This document shows positions 1 to 12,295 of a stretch of 64,000 nucleotides of DNA, in pieces. The notes beneath the pieces were generated by a model. The model had not been told where the DNA came from, did no database searches, and saw only the letters and a list, made by a program, of their open reading frames with translations. A program made the translations under genes and the position numbers. The stretch's first letter is position 1. Each line of letters begins with the position of its first letter. Location of the stretch: NCBI GenBank assembly GCA_963920705.1, contig OY987228.1:3409056-3473055 (forward strand), written 5' to 3'. Source of the stretch: Odiellus spinosus (taxonomy: Eukaryota; Arthropoda; Arachnida; Opiliones; Phalangiidae).

Positions 1-1440
1 AGAGTAGATTGCCGATAAAACATCAAATGGGAAGCAGTACCTGTTCCAAAAAATTGATTGAATGACGTGAAATTGATATTTTAATTCAAAATAAAAGGCT
101 AAAATTTCGAAAAATAAAAAAAAAAAAATTTTCACTTTAAAATAGTCTCTCATTGTTATAAATAGAGATAGATGAAGAGGAGAAAATATATTTTATAAAA
201 AGAAAGAAAAAAAAATATTTAATCTTTGTATAAAAAATTACTTTTGTTTTGATAACAGATGTGTTTTAGCGATAAGGATAAATGTTTTTGACTTTACCGA
301 GTTTATTTAAACAATCAAATTTTAAATCCCAATCAGTTGTAATTTTGACGAGCGTTAGCAACGTTTAATGTAGAAACTTAAGTAAATTTAGAAATAAACC
401 TTTGCTGTTAATGTTTTAAGACTAGAGTTTTATTTTCGAGTTAACGAGAATTTACACTCATTGATCCCGTTTATAATTCAAAGTAGATAGCCTGTTGGGC
501 CAAAAATATTAAATTTTCAGATTTTTTGAAGGTGACGTTCAAGTCTCAAATTTGGCCCCTATGAGACCCCCAAAAATTGAAAATATCTCGTTCTGTAATT
601 TTTTTCCAGTGTTTTCGTCATCAAATTCGTATTCAGCACCGTTTTTTCGTCTATAATGTGATTTTTTTATTAATTTAAGGCTATTATTTCTAAAGATATT
701 AGAGAAAACCCAATTTGATAATTTAAAATTCAAATTTATGCAAAAAACTTTAAAAAATTATAACTCGAGAAATAATTTTTTTTGGAGTCTGAAACTTGGT
801 ATATATAAGTTTCTTCCACTTATATATCCGTAGAAAAATAATGGTTGAAATTTAAAATTAGGCCTTTTTTCATCTAGTCGAATTCACATGGATTGACCCA
901 TATAGCATCCAAGAAACGTTTCGCGCTGGTCGCGACGCTTAATGGAGATTCTAACAGAATGAGCAGGAGTTCCCGCCTATAACATCATCTAGTCTTCCCA
1001 TTCACCAACTATCACCATCTCGGCCGCCTACCCGTCGCTACATTGAACTCCATCCTGAAGCCTTGTGATAAGTACAATAGTACTTTAAGAAGTGTAAATA
1101 TAGTAGCAATTTGAAGTGTAGCCTGGCATCGGTCGATTAAGTTTGCACGTAGCGTGTAAATATTATTTTGGAGGGTATTAATGTTGTAGGGTAGTAGTTT
1201 ATAGTTAAAGGCGCAATTATCGTAGTAGTAGGTGTTATAGTAGGATGATTGGACACTAGAAAGCCAATACCTACATAGTAGTAGTAATTGTTGTAGTAGT
1301 AATTGTTGTTATGTCAAATATAATTAAAACAGACTCATGGTATGACAAGTTAAGTCTCATTATGTTAAGCTAACCATTTCATAGTAGTAGGAATATCAAC
1401 GCTTGGCAAGGTTAGGCCGCTGGTATTAAAAAGCGTTATA
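1..1440. other. AT-rich stretch without a recognisable gene
   Basis: I see no coding pattern here. Short open frames, such as one of 64 codons near 539-733 on the minus strand, lack family motifs. The part near 900-1130 is less AT-rich and followed by a purine-rich stretch (1170-1180) and runs of GTAGTAG-like sequence. It could be the decayed end of a retroelement, but I cannot support a family. Confidence 0.4.
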
Positions 1441-1600
1441 ATTATTCGAATTTACGAGTATTCGATGTTTGAAAACGATTATTCGAATTCACGAGTATTC
1501 AGTGTTTGAAAACGATCATTCCAATTCACGAGTATTCAGTGTTTGAAAACGAGTATTCGGTTTATGAAATAGGATTATTCGAATTCACGAATATTCGGTA
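1441..1600. repeat. Imperfect tandem repeat, about 50 bp unit
   Basis: The phrase ATTCGAATTCACGAGTATTC followed by a variant of GTGTTTGAAAACGA recurs about three and a half times with substitutions. It is non-coding and has no visible neighbour relationship. Confidence 0.7.
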
Positions 1601-2051
1601 TTAGCCAGGTATTTTTGTTTCAAATTGTGAACATGTCGTGTTATTTTCCGTTTAAGGCAAATTGATATTCTTTCTTATTTGCACTAATACGTAGGGTAGG
1701 AATTGATATGTTTTCATTTAATACATTTTTAATGCATATAAAATATTCATTTATTTTTTCGACTTAAAAGAGTATAGTTTTTAAATAGTATTAAGTTACT
1801 TGACTAACGCACACAATGTAACGAAAAAACTTTACAAACAGTAGCTTAATTACTATTAAGGAACAGTAATTAAAATCTCATTAGAGTTTGCATTTTTTAT
1901 ATTAATTTAAATTTAAGGATGTCTTATAATTTTAATTAAATTTTTAAATTACATTTTAATGATTTTTGATAAAGATATTTGATTCGCTGCACTTTATTGA
2001 GACCTAGGGGGTGGAGGGAGGCATATTATTAACGAAATCAGGCAAACAAGC

Positions 2052-2256
2052 CGATTTTGAACTCAAATGAACTCAATTCAATGAACTCTAGCGAACTCTC
2101 TAGAATTCTTACGAACTGAGCCCTGTTTCTCATTTAAACTCGAGCGAACTCGTGTGAAATCAATTGAACTCTCTTGAATTCTTAAAAACTGAGCCCTGTT
2201 TTGAATTTGAACTCGAGCGAATTCGCGTGAACTCAATTGAACTCGTACGAACAGGA
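2052..2256 (+). repeat. GAACTC decamer-phased tandem repeat
   Basis: The hexamer GAACTC (or GAATTC) recurs roughly every 10-11 bp within a larger unit of about 85 bp that is present twice. Each larger unit contains GAACTC-rich stretches separated by ACTGAGCCCTGTTT. The spacing is near one helical turn. It is probably a simple minisatellite. Confidence 0.65.
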
Positions 2257-2599
2257 TTAAAATATTCCTGTCCTGAAAAAAAGTTCCAAAAATCTCTTTT
2301 GGTTAAAAAAATCGGACGCCTAGCGAACGAAATTAGAGTAACTTATTTAGGAAAAAATACCGTAAAATATTTTAAATTTAAACACACTTTAATTATATTA
2401 ATTACACTTTAATATGTAAATTTATTACATAACAAACATATTTAGGCGATAAACGAAGATTCAAGAAGCACGACATAAACCTAACCTAACTAACAGGCAG
2501 TTTTTAAACTCCAATTTGTTAAAATTCTGATTACTAAATATTTTTAATTACGGGTGTATCAAAATAATGAGTGATCGAACATCTTTGCGAAAATTAATT

Positions 2600-2790
2600 T
2601 AACTAATTAATTAGTATATAATCTTGACGTTTAAAGACTATAATTTGATTAGAAACATCTAAATATCATTATAATTAGACTAAATAGGCATCTAATTAGT
2701 ATATAATCTTGAATATAAAGACTATAATTTTATTAAAAACATCAAAAATATCATAATAATTTGACCAAATAATTATAATTTGTTATATAC
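2600..2790 (+). repeat. Two-copy tandem repeat of about 95 bp
   Basis: TTAGTATATAATCTTGA followed by AAAGACTATAATTT occurs twice about 95 bp apart, with matching sequence around it. It is AT-rich and non-coding. Confidence 0.6.
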
Positions 2791-3440
2791 ACACTATATT
2801 TATACCATGCTAAATCATTTGGGAATCCATCCCATTTGATGATATCTTACTTAATATCTTAATTATATAATTCAAACTTAATCGTTTTTCAAAGAAATAT
2901 GGCTATATATAAATCATTAATACTCTTATACCGAAATTAATATAATTAAAAATTTTATTGCAAACCATCCTGCGGTAGTAAAAATGTTTTCTAACTCATT
3001 TTGTTTAAATGAGTCTTTTAAAGGACAAATCAAGTTATATCTATTTTTGTAGATTCATTACCGCAAATTATTCCGTCTTAAACGATCAATTAACGATTCT
3101 AGTTATTTTTTCACTAATTACTTTTCACTAATTAGTCTTTATTTTCCTTTATTTACAATGAAATTTAATTTTAATTTGAGATAAGATTTAATTCTAAATT
3201 AAAATATGATTCCCATGATTATTTACATTGACTCCATATGAGCCTAAATCACTCGGGATCTACCCATTCGACCGAATCTCATTCGGCCGAAAAATTCTAG
3301 CTAATATATTAAAAATCTAGCCCAACGGCGGATTTCGATTGAATGGGAATATTATCCCATTCGATTGAAAAATATTTTTATATATGCAGCATTATTTTCT
3401 AAGCTGAAATAAATATGTTATATTTCGATGGGGTTTTCGT

Positions 3441-3511
3441 CTCTCCGTGGTCTAGTGATAAAGCGTCGGTCTGTCACGCAGAAAATCTTGGTTCGAGTCC
3501 TGGTGGGAGCC
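3441..3511 (+). tRNA. tRNA-Asp-like sequence (GTC), probable pseudogene or SINE head
   Basis: The stretch has a B box (GGTTCGAGTCC), an A-box-like TGGTCTAGTGATAA and an anticodon-loop CTGTCAC giving GTC, as in tRNA-Asp. The acceptor stem pairs only partly (CTCTC with GGGAG, then mismatches), and the D arm lacks the usual GG. A functional tRNA is therefore unlikely. A decayed tRNA gene or the head of a tRNA-derived SINE fits better; no SINE tail was identified. Confidence 0.45.
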
Positions 3512-3566
3512 CTGCAAACATGACCTATTTCTAAATATAATAATCGGGACTAAGGAGTTCGTTTCA

Positions 3567-3844
3567 GGCTGGGAAATAAGGCGGTTTTACTGGACAAAAG
3601 TCCAGTTTAAAAATTAGCTGGGCCAGTTTAAAAATTAAATGCTTGGGGGTCTACTGGCCACAAGGCCAGTTAATTAATTCCAAAATTTTGTTTTGTTTCT
3701 TAGCCTACGTCATAGTCCTACGTCATAATGACAGATTGTCAAGCTCGTGAAAATTGTAACTGGCCAATGTCCAGTTTTTTAATTAAACTGCTTGGGCTCT
3801 ACTGGCCACAAGTCCAGTTTAAAAATTATCCTTATTTCCCAGCC
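3567..3844. mobile_element. Short TIR element (MITE), 278 bp
   Basis: The element begins GGCTGGGAAATAAGG and ends with its inverse complement CCTTATTTCCCAGCC. Inside, the phrase ACTGGCCACAAGTCCAGT and variants recur in both orientations, giving several nested hairpins. A likely target duplication GTTCGTTT lies on both sides (left ends at 3564, right near 3848-3855). It carries no transposase, so it would be non-autonomous. Confidence 0.75.
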
Positions 3845-3998
3845 AGGTTCGTTTACAATTATATTTTCCTTCCCCTTCCTGGCTATAAGGCCCGAGTTAG
3901 GAGAGATTCTTAAACATGTATGACTTTACAGGAAATACTGTGTACCGGTAATTCAATTGAGTTAGAAGCATTTTAATTAGAGTTCCTTTTTCATTTTT

Positions 3999-5211
3999 AC
4001 CTCCCCGACTGAACTTTAGTTCAGGGGAGGTTTTACACTGGTCGCGTCTGTGTGTGTGTGTGTGTGTCACTTCCTGTGTAAGCGGATATCCTGACGTAAT
4101 CATGCCAGCTTATCGTTCAATTCCGTTTAACGGAAATTACCACATTGAGTTTCAGGTGTCGTGCAGTTATATGCAACAGGACGTCTCCAATTGCATATTA
4201 TCGCCTTTCACCATCCATTTAACGGTCAAACCTCGATGCTGGACAGTTGAAGGCGATTATACGCAATGGGACGTCTCCCACTGTTATAATCACCTCCAAC
4301 CATCCCCACACCAAGTGTCTGATCTCAGCGGACCATATTAGCGAGGCGTCCCTCACTAATATAGTCCACATCAACCTTCCACTCCACTAATCTCCTCCCT
4401 CTACGGGTCTTTGTGGTGCAGTTACCGAATGCCCAGGGTTACGATAAACGTCTAGACGTTGAGAAAGGGGGGTTTCCTCCAACTCTTCTCGGTTACTCGC
4501 TCGATGAATAAAGGTTCGCGAATGCTATATATACCCCTTTTCCATGCCCTAACTATTTTGGCCTTATGCCGCGATATATTTTAGTGAATTGAATTTAAAT
4601 TTTAATTTAAAACAATAATATTGTTTAACTGAATCTAATTAATAACGAAGCTGAAAAATCAATTTAAAATTCGAGATAGTTTAGAAGATATTTAAGAAAT
4701 TGCTCAAAAATTTAAAGAATAGTGACCGTTTAATACCAGCTTGAGTCAGCAGCACGCACTAAACTATTTTCCATATAAATCATTTAGTCAAAAAAGCAAA
4801 GGTAAAACGGGCAGTATAGCGTTAGTTTTGCTGCAAACTTGGGGTGGATTGATGAATCTAAATAAAAGTGCGTTTACACGGGTATTCAAGATCCCACCGT
4901 CCACTGAATTCGAATTAATAGAGACAAAGGTACTTTGACAAAATTTAATAAGACTTCTTTCGTGTACGAGGGTATCTTTAGTTAAACACAGATTTAAATA
5001 ATGAACTATTGATAAAGTACATGAAGTAATAGAAAGTAAGTGCCTGAATTGGTTACAAAGGGGGAAATCATAAGCTTAGCCGAGCTTTATTAATTGCTTC
5101 AAAATGGTAAACAAACATTTTATTTCTTAAACAGTAGAATGATAAGAAATATCCATTGAATTCGAGTTAATAGAGAGAAAGTATAGATTATTGAGTACGA
5201 GTGCTTCTCAT
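3999..5211 (+). mobile_element. Element A, outer copy, left part (split by the BEL element)
   Basis: The end is a hairpin: ACCTCCCC, a three-base bulge, TGAACT, loop, then AGTTCA GGGGAGGT (3999-4032). A GT microsatellite (about 4047-4068) and several hundred bases follow that match, in inverse orientation, 11140-11779 inside the BEL element. The match continues through 4730-4900, against 10830-10970. From about 4900 the sequence is a tandem repeat of about 250 bp, and the second unit is interrupted at 5211 by the BEL LTR. No transposase frame is seen. The matched region is too diverged to be a recent duplicate. Confidence 0.7.
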
Positions 5212-5895
5212 TGTAAAATAACTGATAAAAAAAATATATATGTAAATTAATTCTAACTTACTGGCGACCCCCAAAAATTACAATAATTTAAGATTACACT
5301 TTCCCTTTACTATTAACTCTTTTCGTCTCTCTTAACAAAATGTATGTATAGCAACGAACAGAAAAACCCGAGAGATAGAGCGAGTGTAGGCTAGTTAGGC
5401 CGAACTCATGGAAAACCCCGAGAGGCCCTGGGAAGTTATGGTGACCCGGTGGTCTTCTTTCCCCGGACTGTCCGGCGCCGAACATCCTCTCTCTCTCTCT
5501 TTCTTTCAAAAAAGAGTTTCTTTAATTCCTTTAAAATTGTTCCTATTTCCGTTGTAAGCCAAGCCTAGGTTTACCCCGAGAGGGGGGCGAGAAATCGTAC
5601 CCTTCGACGGATTTAACATTGTCAAAAATCGACAGATTTCTCTAGAAGCCCAAGTAAAAGGGTAATAATTTCGAGCTCTACCAAACAGAGCAAAAATAAT
5701 AAAGTTATGTTTGTAATTTAAACAAGTTTCAAACTGATTTCTCGGACTTAGCCGAATTAGTTAAATAGCGATAATAGCGAACCAACCAATAAAAACAACT
5801 GCTGATTTTTCAGTCGGTCAGTAGTTGAACCTGAAGCTCTCCCAATTAATAAAATAAACAATTAGTGAAAAACAACAAAAGGATGAAAAACTACA
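5212..5895 (+). repeat. 5' LTR of the BEL/Pao element
   Basis: This 684-bp LTR starts TGTAAAATAAC and ends AAAACTACA, with TG...CA borders. It holds a short CT run near 5484-5500 that is eight bases longer in the 3' LTR. The outer border is set by the CTCAT duplication. Confidence 0.93.
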
Positions 5896-5915
5896 TGGTG
5901 CTGCGAAAACCGGGA
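5896..5915 (+). promoter_or_regulatory. Probable primer binding site
   Basis: The sequence directly after the 5' LTR starts TGGTGCTGCGAAAACCGGGA. The leading TGG fits complementarity to a tRNA 3' CCA end, the usual minus-strand primer site. The tRNA was not identified. Confidence 0.6.
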
Positions 5916-6131
5916 ATGTGAAAGTTAGTATAAATAGATTAGAATTTAGTATAGTTGAAAGTTTTGTGGATAGTACAGAAGTTTAGTTAATAGTAAAGAA
6001 GTTTAGTTCGTAGTATAGAAGTTCAGTTAAAAGTATAGAAGTTTAGTAAATAATATAGAAATTTAGTTCGCGAAAAATAATAAACAATAGAGGTTCGGAT
6101 AACCATATATCGGAAGTGAAACAATTAAAAA

Positions 6132-7622
6132 ATGGCAGAAGGAAATTCGGATCCAACGAAAGGATTAACGGTAATGAGCAAAAAGTTAGACGATGTGGCA
6201 AAACAAAAGGCTCTAAGAATCCCCTTAAGGACAAGTTTAACCAAAGCCGTAAGAACTTTAGACGCTTTATTGAAAGACAATGAATCCGACGTAGATGATA
6301 TTGAAGATCAGTTAGCTCTCGCGTAATTAAAAGAGAAGACGCAATTAACTTGTGCGATCAATACATACTGACGCTCATCGAGGACGAGACCAGATTAGAA
6401 TTAGAAGGAACGGAAATGTTGATGTATCAGGAGAAAATCAACGTCACAACTTTAAGGAGCAAGGCAAATCGCGGACTGCGAAAGGCCGCGGAGCAATCAT
6501 CCGCAGCTTCATCGAGTGGATCAACCAGTGGATCATCAAATATCAGCGGTGGTTCATCAAACAACGGCAGTGGATCAAACGTAGTAACGATAGAAGGAAC
6601 AAGACTACCAACTTTGCTGATACCCAAGTTCAACGGTGACATCACCGAATATGAAGGTTTCTGGAGCCGTTTTAAATCAACAATTGAGGATAAACCTAAT
6701 CTAACAAAGGTAGAAAAGTTCAATTACTTAGCGTCTTATTTAGAAGGGGACGCGAAGCATGTTATAGCGGGAATGAAAGCGTCAGACGCTAATTACACCG
6801 AAGCTGTAAAATTATTAAGAGAGCGTTTCGGTCGTAAAGACTTAGTAATCCATACCCATGGAAAACGATTAATGCAGTTAGAACCAGTTAATGATTCGAG
6901 CGATATTAAAGCCTTGCGTAATCTTTACGACAAAGTCCAATTAAATATAAGATGCCTAACATCACTTGGAGTAGATGCCACCTTAAGTGGTACATTTGTA
7001 TGTCCGGTTTTAGTATCTTGTTTGCCGCCGGACATCCGTTTAGAATATAGCAAAAGCCACGCAAAAGATGCCGAGTGGAATGTGAAGGCCCTAGTAGAGT
7101 TTTTACAAAAAGAAGTAGAGGGCCGAGAAACATGCGCTTTATTAGGCGAGTCAGCGAAACGCGAAAAATCAAATTCGCATTATCACGCGCCAACGCGATC
7201 GCAAGATTATCAATCGAAACCGTCGCGTTTCGAAAACAAATCGCGTAATTATACCGCATCCGCGACTTCACTCCAAACTAATGTAGCGGCAAAAACCAGT
7301 TTTTGTATTTTTTACGACAATTCAACGCATGGATCGGGAAATTGCGGAAATTACACGGTTGTTGATAAAAGAAATAAAATTAGAGAACAAAGGAGGTGTT
7401 TTATCTGTTTAAAACTCGGTCACGATGCGAGAAGTAAGAGATTGTAAAATTTGTCACGGAAATCATAATTTGGTCGTTTGCTATAAAAACGACTCCCATA
7501 AAAAATCGCACCAAGAAAGCCGAAGCGAAGGGGGTACGGAAATACAAGCAAACACAGTAGTAGATCCCAGCCGACAAAATGTATTGTTGCAAATAGTCAA
7601 CAAGTTGGGAAACCAAAATAAT
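6132..7622 (+). pseudogene. BEL/Pao gag, interrupted by frame changes
   Basis: An ATG at 6132 opens a frame that reaches a stop at 6324-6326. The gag reading resumes in another frame from about 6330 to 7447 and shifts again near 7437. The middle part (about 6600-7120) resembles BEL gag (Peptidase_A17-associated gag region), including a FNGD motif and YLEGDAKHVI. The last part has a zinc-knuckle pattern CFICLKLGHDAR, then CKICHGNHNLVVC after the shift. A Ser/Gly-rich stretch lies near 6510-6580. The gag would form the particle that packages the RNA. The last codons before the insert read in frame with the protease region beyond it. Confidence 0.85.
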
Positions 7623-7914
7623 ACCTCCCCGACAACCACGTGATGTTAACTAACCTAACCTTACCTAAAATATTAAAATTTATGGCATTTGTGGAAGACG
7701 AAGATTGAAAGCAAAAAAAAAAAAATAATATCTCAATTAAACACTAAATATATTAAACCAATAATTCAGGTCAAAAATATACTTCTTATCAAGATAAATT
7801 TGAATGCAAAAGAATCAAACTTAATTCAAAATAAAATTTTGAGAACCAGAGTCAGAAAAATTTTTGCTGAATAATGAATTAATTTTAATATAAATGCGTA
7901 TCGAGTAAAATAAG

Positions 7915-9365
7915 CAAGGTCAAGGTTCTTCTTTTAAAACCATATAATAATTTTGAAGGCTCTAGAGTATTTGCAGACCAAGTAACGCCAATAGGCAAAA
8001 CATTATATCACATTGAACCTATATGCATTTCTTCAGTATACCAACAAAACCCTAAATAATTCTCTACTTAAAACCAAACCTAACTAGAGAAAAAAAGGAA
8101 AATAAATAAGATATAACCACATAGATTTCAAGATAAATAATCCAGTCCATAATTCAGTATTAAAACAAAAAAATCAGAATTAAGACAACTGAAATTAGCA
8201 ATCTTTGGTAATATGTAAAATAGCCCTTACACGAACAATTTAAGTAAAGCAAATTATCAAATAAACGACAAATAAGTCAATTAATTAAAATGAAAAATAT
8301 TAATCTTACCACTACCAAATAGCGGGCAGAAAACACAGACATCAAGATAACATTAGCAAAATAAATTTTCAACACCGGTAATCCTGAGACCTAGATTCTA
8401 CAAAATCTTCCTGAATAATAAATTTATTTTAATCTAAAAAATATAAAATCTTAAAAAAATATATATACAAATAACATATTGATAAACCAATTAAAATTAG
8501 ATGCGAAAAACATTTAATCTCGATATGAGATTAAATACACAAGGTCAAGGTTCTTCTTTTAAAACCATATCAGAATTTTGACGGTTGTAGAGTATTTGTA
8601 GACCAAGTAACGTGAAAAGGCAAAATGTTATATCACATTGAACCTATACATGGCTTCAGTATACAACACAACCCTAATAAACCTATCAATAAACAACTAA
8701 CGCATTGGCTTTCCGTATATCAGGTTAAACTAAAAATAATGAACTCATCAAACAAATAATTCAAATTCCAAATTACTACCTTACCAATAAAATTGCATTC
8801 AAACGATTCAAACTTCATTTAAAATCATCGAGCCAAATTTCTAGACAACTAGTTTCGTCAAAGATTTCAAAAGAATGAAGTAAATTTAAGTTCAATAAAA
8901 TATAACTACAGAGAAACGAATCAGTAAAAACCTTTAGATTTTCAAACAAATATTTCTTTCACAACTCATTAATAAAATAAAATTATAATTCGAGTCAATG
9001 AAAATATACCAAAAATGTCCAAATAACAATATTTCAAACCAACAATAAACGCATCAAACAAATAATTCAAATTCAAAATTTTTTCTTACCAATAAATCGT
9101 ATTCAAACCAATGAAACTCAGTTTAAAATTTCAACCAGCAAAATCTCGAGAGAACAAGCTTAGTCGAAGATTTCAAAAAAAATGAAACGATTTAACGTTC
9201 AATAAATTTAAATTTAGATAAGCAAGGTCAAGGTCTTCCAGTAAAAACATATCGCCGTTTAGAAAACTAGAGTATTTGTCGCCCAAGTAACGCTATTAGG
9301 CAAAATGTTTGATCAAAATCAAGTTTTACCTCGGTATCGCCTAAATAACAATAAGTAAACACATT
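7915..9365 (+). repeat. Three ~650-bp diverged tandem repeats within element A
   Basis: A conserved core beginning AAGGTCAAGGTTCTTC, then GAGTATTTG and CCAAGTAACG about 40-70 bases later, appears near 7918, 8541 and 9228. AT-rich sequence between the cores is also similar in order (CGAGTAAAAT or GATAAGCAAGG before each core). The copies are clearly diverged and non-coding. Confidence 0.75.
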
Positions 9366-11140
9366 CAATAAAAAACAATTAACGAATTAGCTTTCAGCAT
9401 AACACGCTATACTACGGACTGTGACGCACAATTTCGCTTTTTGGTGCTACACGACCTACAGATACCTTATAAGCCCACGTCTTAAAACGCATGTTTTTGA
9501 GGTATAATGCTTTGAGTGAGGAAGGCATGTCTCTTTTTTGGCCCCACCATCAATTTTTTATAATTTTTTTCTGACAGGGTGGACCTGAGTAAAAATATAC
9601 CAAGTTGTGAAACAAATGTCATTTTACGTGACTCCACACTAGCTAAAACGTTCCCGGAAATACACGACAGTAGGCCTTAAAAGCCGTGTTCTACTGAGAT
9701 TAACATTAAATTCATGTGCAGAAATGTATGAAATTTAGTTAAAACTTATTAAGAGATCCAATCACATGACTCTCTTCCCCACTCTTTCTACATTTCACTC
9801 TATGGTCAACCATATCAGATATACCAAATAAAACACGAGAAATTTCAATGTCAATCCGGTTTAAGAAAGTTCGTCAACTGTAAATTATGGCACGAATTAC
9901 CTGGTTCGATCTGCACACGCGCGAGAATTCTACAAAATAATTTGAAAGACCGTGCTAGTTCTTAAAACCAATTCTTACGCTACTGTTCGCAAGTTTGCCA
10001 AAGATTACAGTAATTCCCCATACATAAAGCTGATTCTCCCAAGAATATCAAAGCGATTTTGATATTCTTGGGAAAAGGGTTTCACGACTATAATTTTTCT
10101 TAAGTGGTTTAACATTTTGTATCAATCAGCCTCACCTTTAAATCTTATACACCATGGTGTATTGCAATTCCCCTTGAACTGGTTAAAGTTGAATCGAGTA
10201 AAATCGAAGCTCTTATTAAGTTCCAATCAATTAATTAGAATTTTAACCCTGCCTCACCATTTGCCTCGTTTTTAAGTATACTCTAAAGGTCGAAATTAAA
10301 CGTCAAAATAAAAGTCTGGCGCGAATTTATGACATATCCAATCAGATTAAGCGATTTTATTTTGCGCATACTAATGAACAGATAGAGGCAAGAAAGTCAC
10401 TTAGACATTTACTGGCGAGAAATTACAAACATTAATGAAGAATTTACTGCAAATCCAGCGTTTCTCGTGAATTATACCCTCACGTACACGCGACATTTTC
10501 GCAAATGAGCGAGAAATCGAACTCATTAACGAAGTTTTAGTGCTTTATGCAGTATCGGAAACGGGCGAGAAATTGAAAAACTTTAATTGAAAATGCGAGC
10601 TAGAAACTTCTTTTTATAGCCAAGTTCCTACATACTGTTTCCAACTTCGCTAGAAGAAAACAGTTTATCCCGGTAAATAAAGCTGATTCCCTTATAATTC
10701 AATCGAAATGAACCAAAAATATATTAATAACAATTTCCAATGTCCTTATAATCATAAATTTATCCCTGTGAACGCGCCTTTATCGCTTATCTAAATTATG
10801 TCATTTCAATCTTCCATACCCGTGTAAACGCACCTTTATTTATATTCTTCAATCCACCCTAAGTTTGCACCAGAGATAAGCCTATACTACCCGTTATACC
10901 TTTGCTTTTTCGAGTAAATGATATATATGGAAAATAGCTTAGGCGCATGCTGCCAACTCAAACTGCCATTAATCGGTCAAATTTCTTTAAATTTTTGCAC
11001 AAATTCTCAAATAACTTCTAAACTATCTCGAATTTTAAATTAATTTTTCGACTTTCTTATTAATTAGATTAAATTTAACCATCCCGATATTTTTATTTAT
11101 AATATAAATTAATATTGCGTTTCATTTCCCTATCGATATC
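9366..11140. other. Non-coding interior of the nested element A
   Basis: No gene is recognised. The part at 10040-10140 matches, inverted, 17417-17480 on the far side of the BEL element. The part at 10830-10970 matches, inverted, 4735-4905 and 17225-17395. These matches show that the flanks of the BEL element and this insert belong to one repeat family. Confidence 0.6.
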
Positions 11141-11779
11141 ACACCATGAGGCTAATTTGCATTCGTTCCAAAAAGATGCTATATAAACCGTTCGAAGGCT
11201 TATATTAATTGAAGTAACCGTGCGTGGTGGCCATGAAGTTAGGGGGAAAACCCCCCCCCTTTCAATGTCTTGCTGATTCTTGATCTCTAGGCGCTTGGCG
11301 ACGCAATTTACCCATTGGTGGGGCGATGTTTGGAGTCAGTGGAAGGTTGATGTGAACTGTACTAGTAGGGGACGCCTCGCTAGTGTGGAACGCTGAGATC
11401 GGAAACTGGAGGTTGGACCTTGTTGTGGGGATGATCGGAGGTGATTATGACAGTGGGAGACGTCCCACTGCTTGTAATCGCCTTCGCCTGTTCAGCATCG
11501 AGGTTCGACCATAAAGTGGATGGTGGAAGGCGATGATGTGCAATGGGAGACGTCCTGTTGTATGTCTTTGCACGACACCTGAAACTCTATGTGGCAGCCA
11601 CGCTTAAAGGAGGTAATTCCCCGGAATTGAACGATAAGCTGGTATGATTACGTCTCTAGACTTTTGGCTCCACGATCCAGGTCACGTGACTTCCGTTTAC
11701 ACAGGAAGTGAGAAGTGACACACACACAGACACGATCAGTGTAACACCTCCCCCTGAACTAAAGTTCAGTCGGGGAGGT

Positions 11780-12295
11780 AAAAATCCAGACTATCCAGAA
11801 AACGTAAAAATAAGCCCTGTCCGATGCGTGTTAGACAATGGAAGTCAGGGCACCTTTGTTCTCGAGAAAACTGAGTCTCCCAGTTATTGGAGAGCAAGCC
11901 GTTTTGGTCACGGAGTTTGGGAAACGAAAATCCCGTCGAAAGAAAACGAAAAATAGTTAGAATCACGCTTCAAAACGCGCGGGCTCCGGAAAAGAAAATT
12001 CAATTAGAGGCGGTAGAAGTCCCGTATATATGTCGCGCAAAAATCATGAATTGCGAAGAAATTCGAAATTTCGTCGAAAGATAAAGAACGGGAGCCGAGC
12101 TCGCGGATGATCCGAACGAAACAAACCCAAGTAGCTCCAAGATTAGCGTTTTAATTGGCGGAGACTATTATTGGGACATAGTAAAAGAAAAACACGAGCG
12201 GTTGCGAAATAAACTAGTAGCTTTAGACACGATATTTGGTTGGACCATAGAGGGTCCCATGAGCACCCCAATTAAAAACTCATTTAATCACGGTC
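11780..12295 (+). pseudogene. BEL/Pao aspartic protease region and linker, broken
   Basis: The frame entering from the insert border reads VRCVLDNGSQGTFV, close to the BEL protease active-site form (hydrophobic-L-D-x-G-S-Q). Near 11925 the reading changes frame and continues through the second half of the domain to a stop at 12082-12084. After that stop the same frame reads VLIGGDYYWDIV, a motif typical of the protease to RT linker of BEL elements, then GWTIEGP. A further frame change near 12290 leads into the RT. The protease would cut the polyprotein, but this copy cannot make it in one piece. Confidence 0.8.

Larger units (their letters stand above)
1601..3440. other. AT-rich intergenic DNA with small repeats
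   Basis: No gene is recognised. Two small tandem repeats lie inside and are listed separately. A 61-codon open frame overlapping the far right side and an 82-codon frame at 2164-2412 arise from the repeat structure or by chance, and show no motif. Confidence 0.4.
7623..11779 (-). mobile_element. Element A, nested copy inside the BEL element (4157 bp)
   Basis: The insert starts ACCTCCCCGAC (7623-7633) and ends with the inverse GTCGGGGAGGT (11769-11779). The right end forms the same hairpin (11746-11779) as the outer copy at 3999. A CA/GT microsatellite lies just inside it. The bases either side are in the same codon phase, so removing exactly this span rejoins the BEL frame. I see no clear target duplication. 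The interior is non-coding, with ~650-bp repeats on the left. No transposase motif is found, so it would depend on enzymes from elsewhere. Orientation is given so that the hairpin end matches the + oriented outer copy. Confidence 0.8.

Noticed and set aside
2475-2500. CCTAACCTAAC as an insect telomere repeat
   Set aside because: Only about two units, with no array; also a short one near 7650. Chance in AT-rich DNA.
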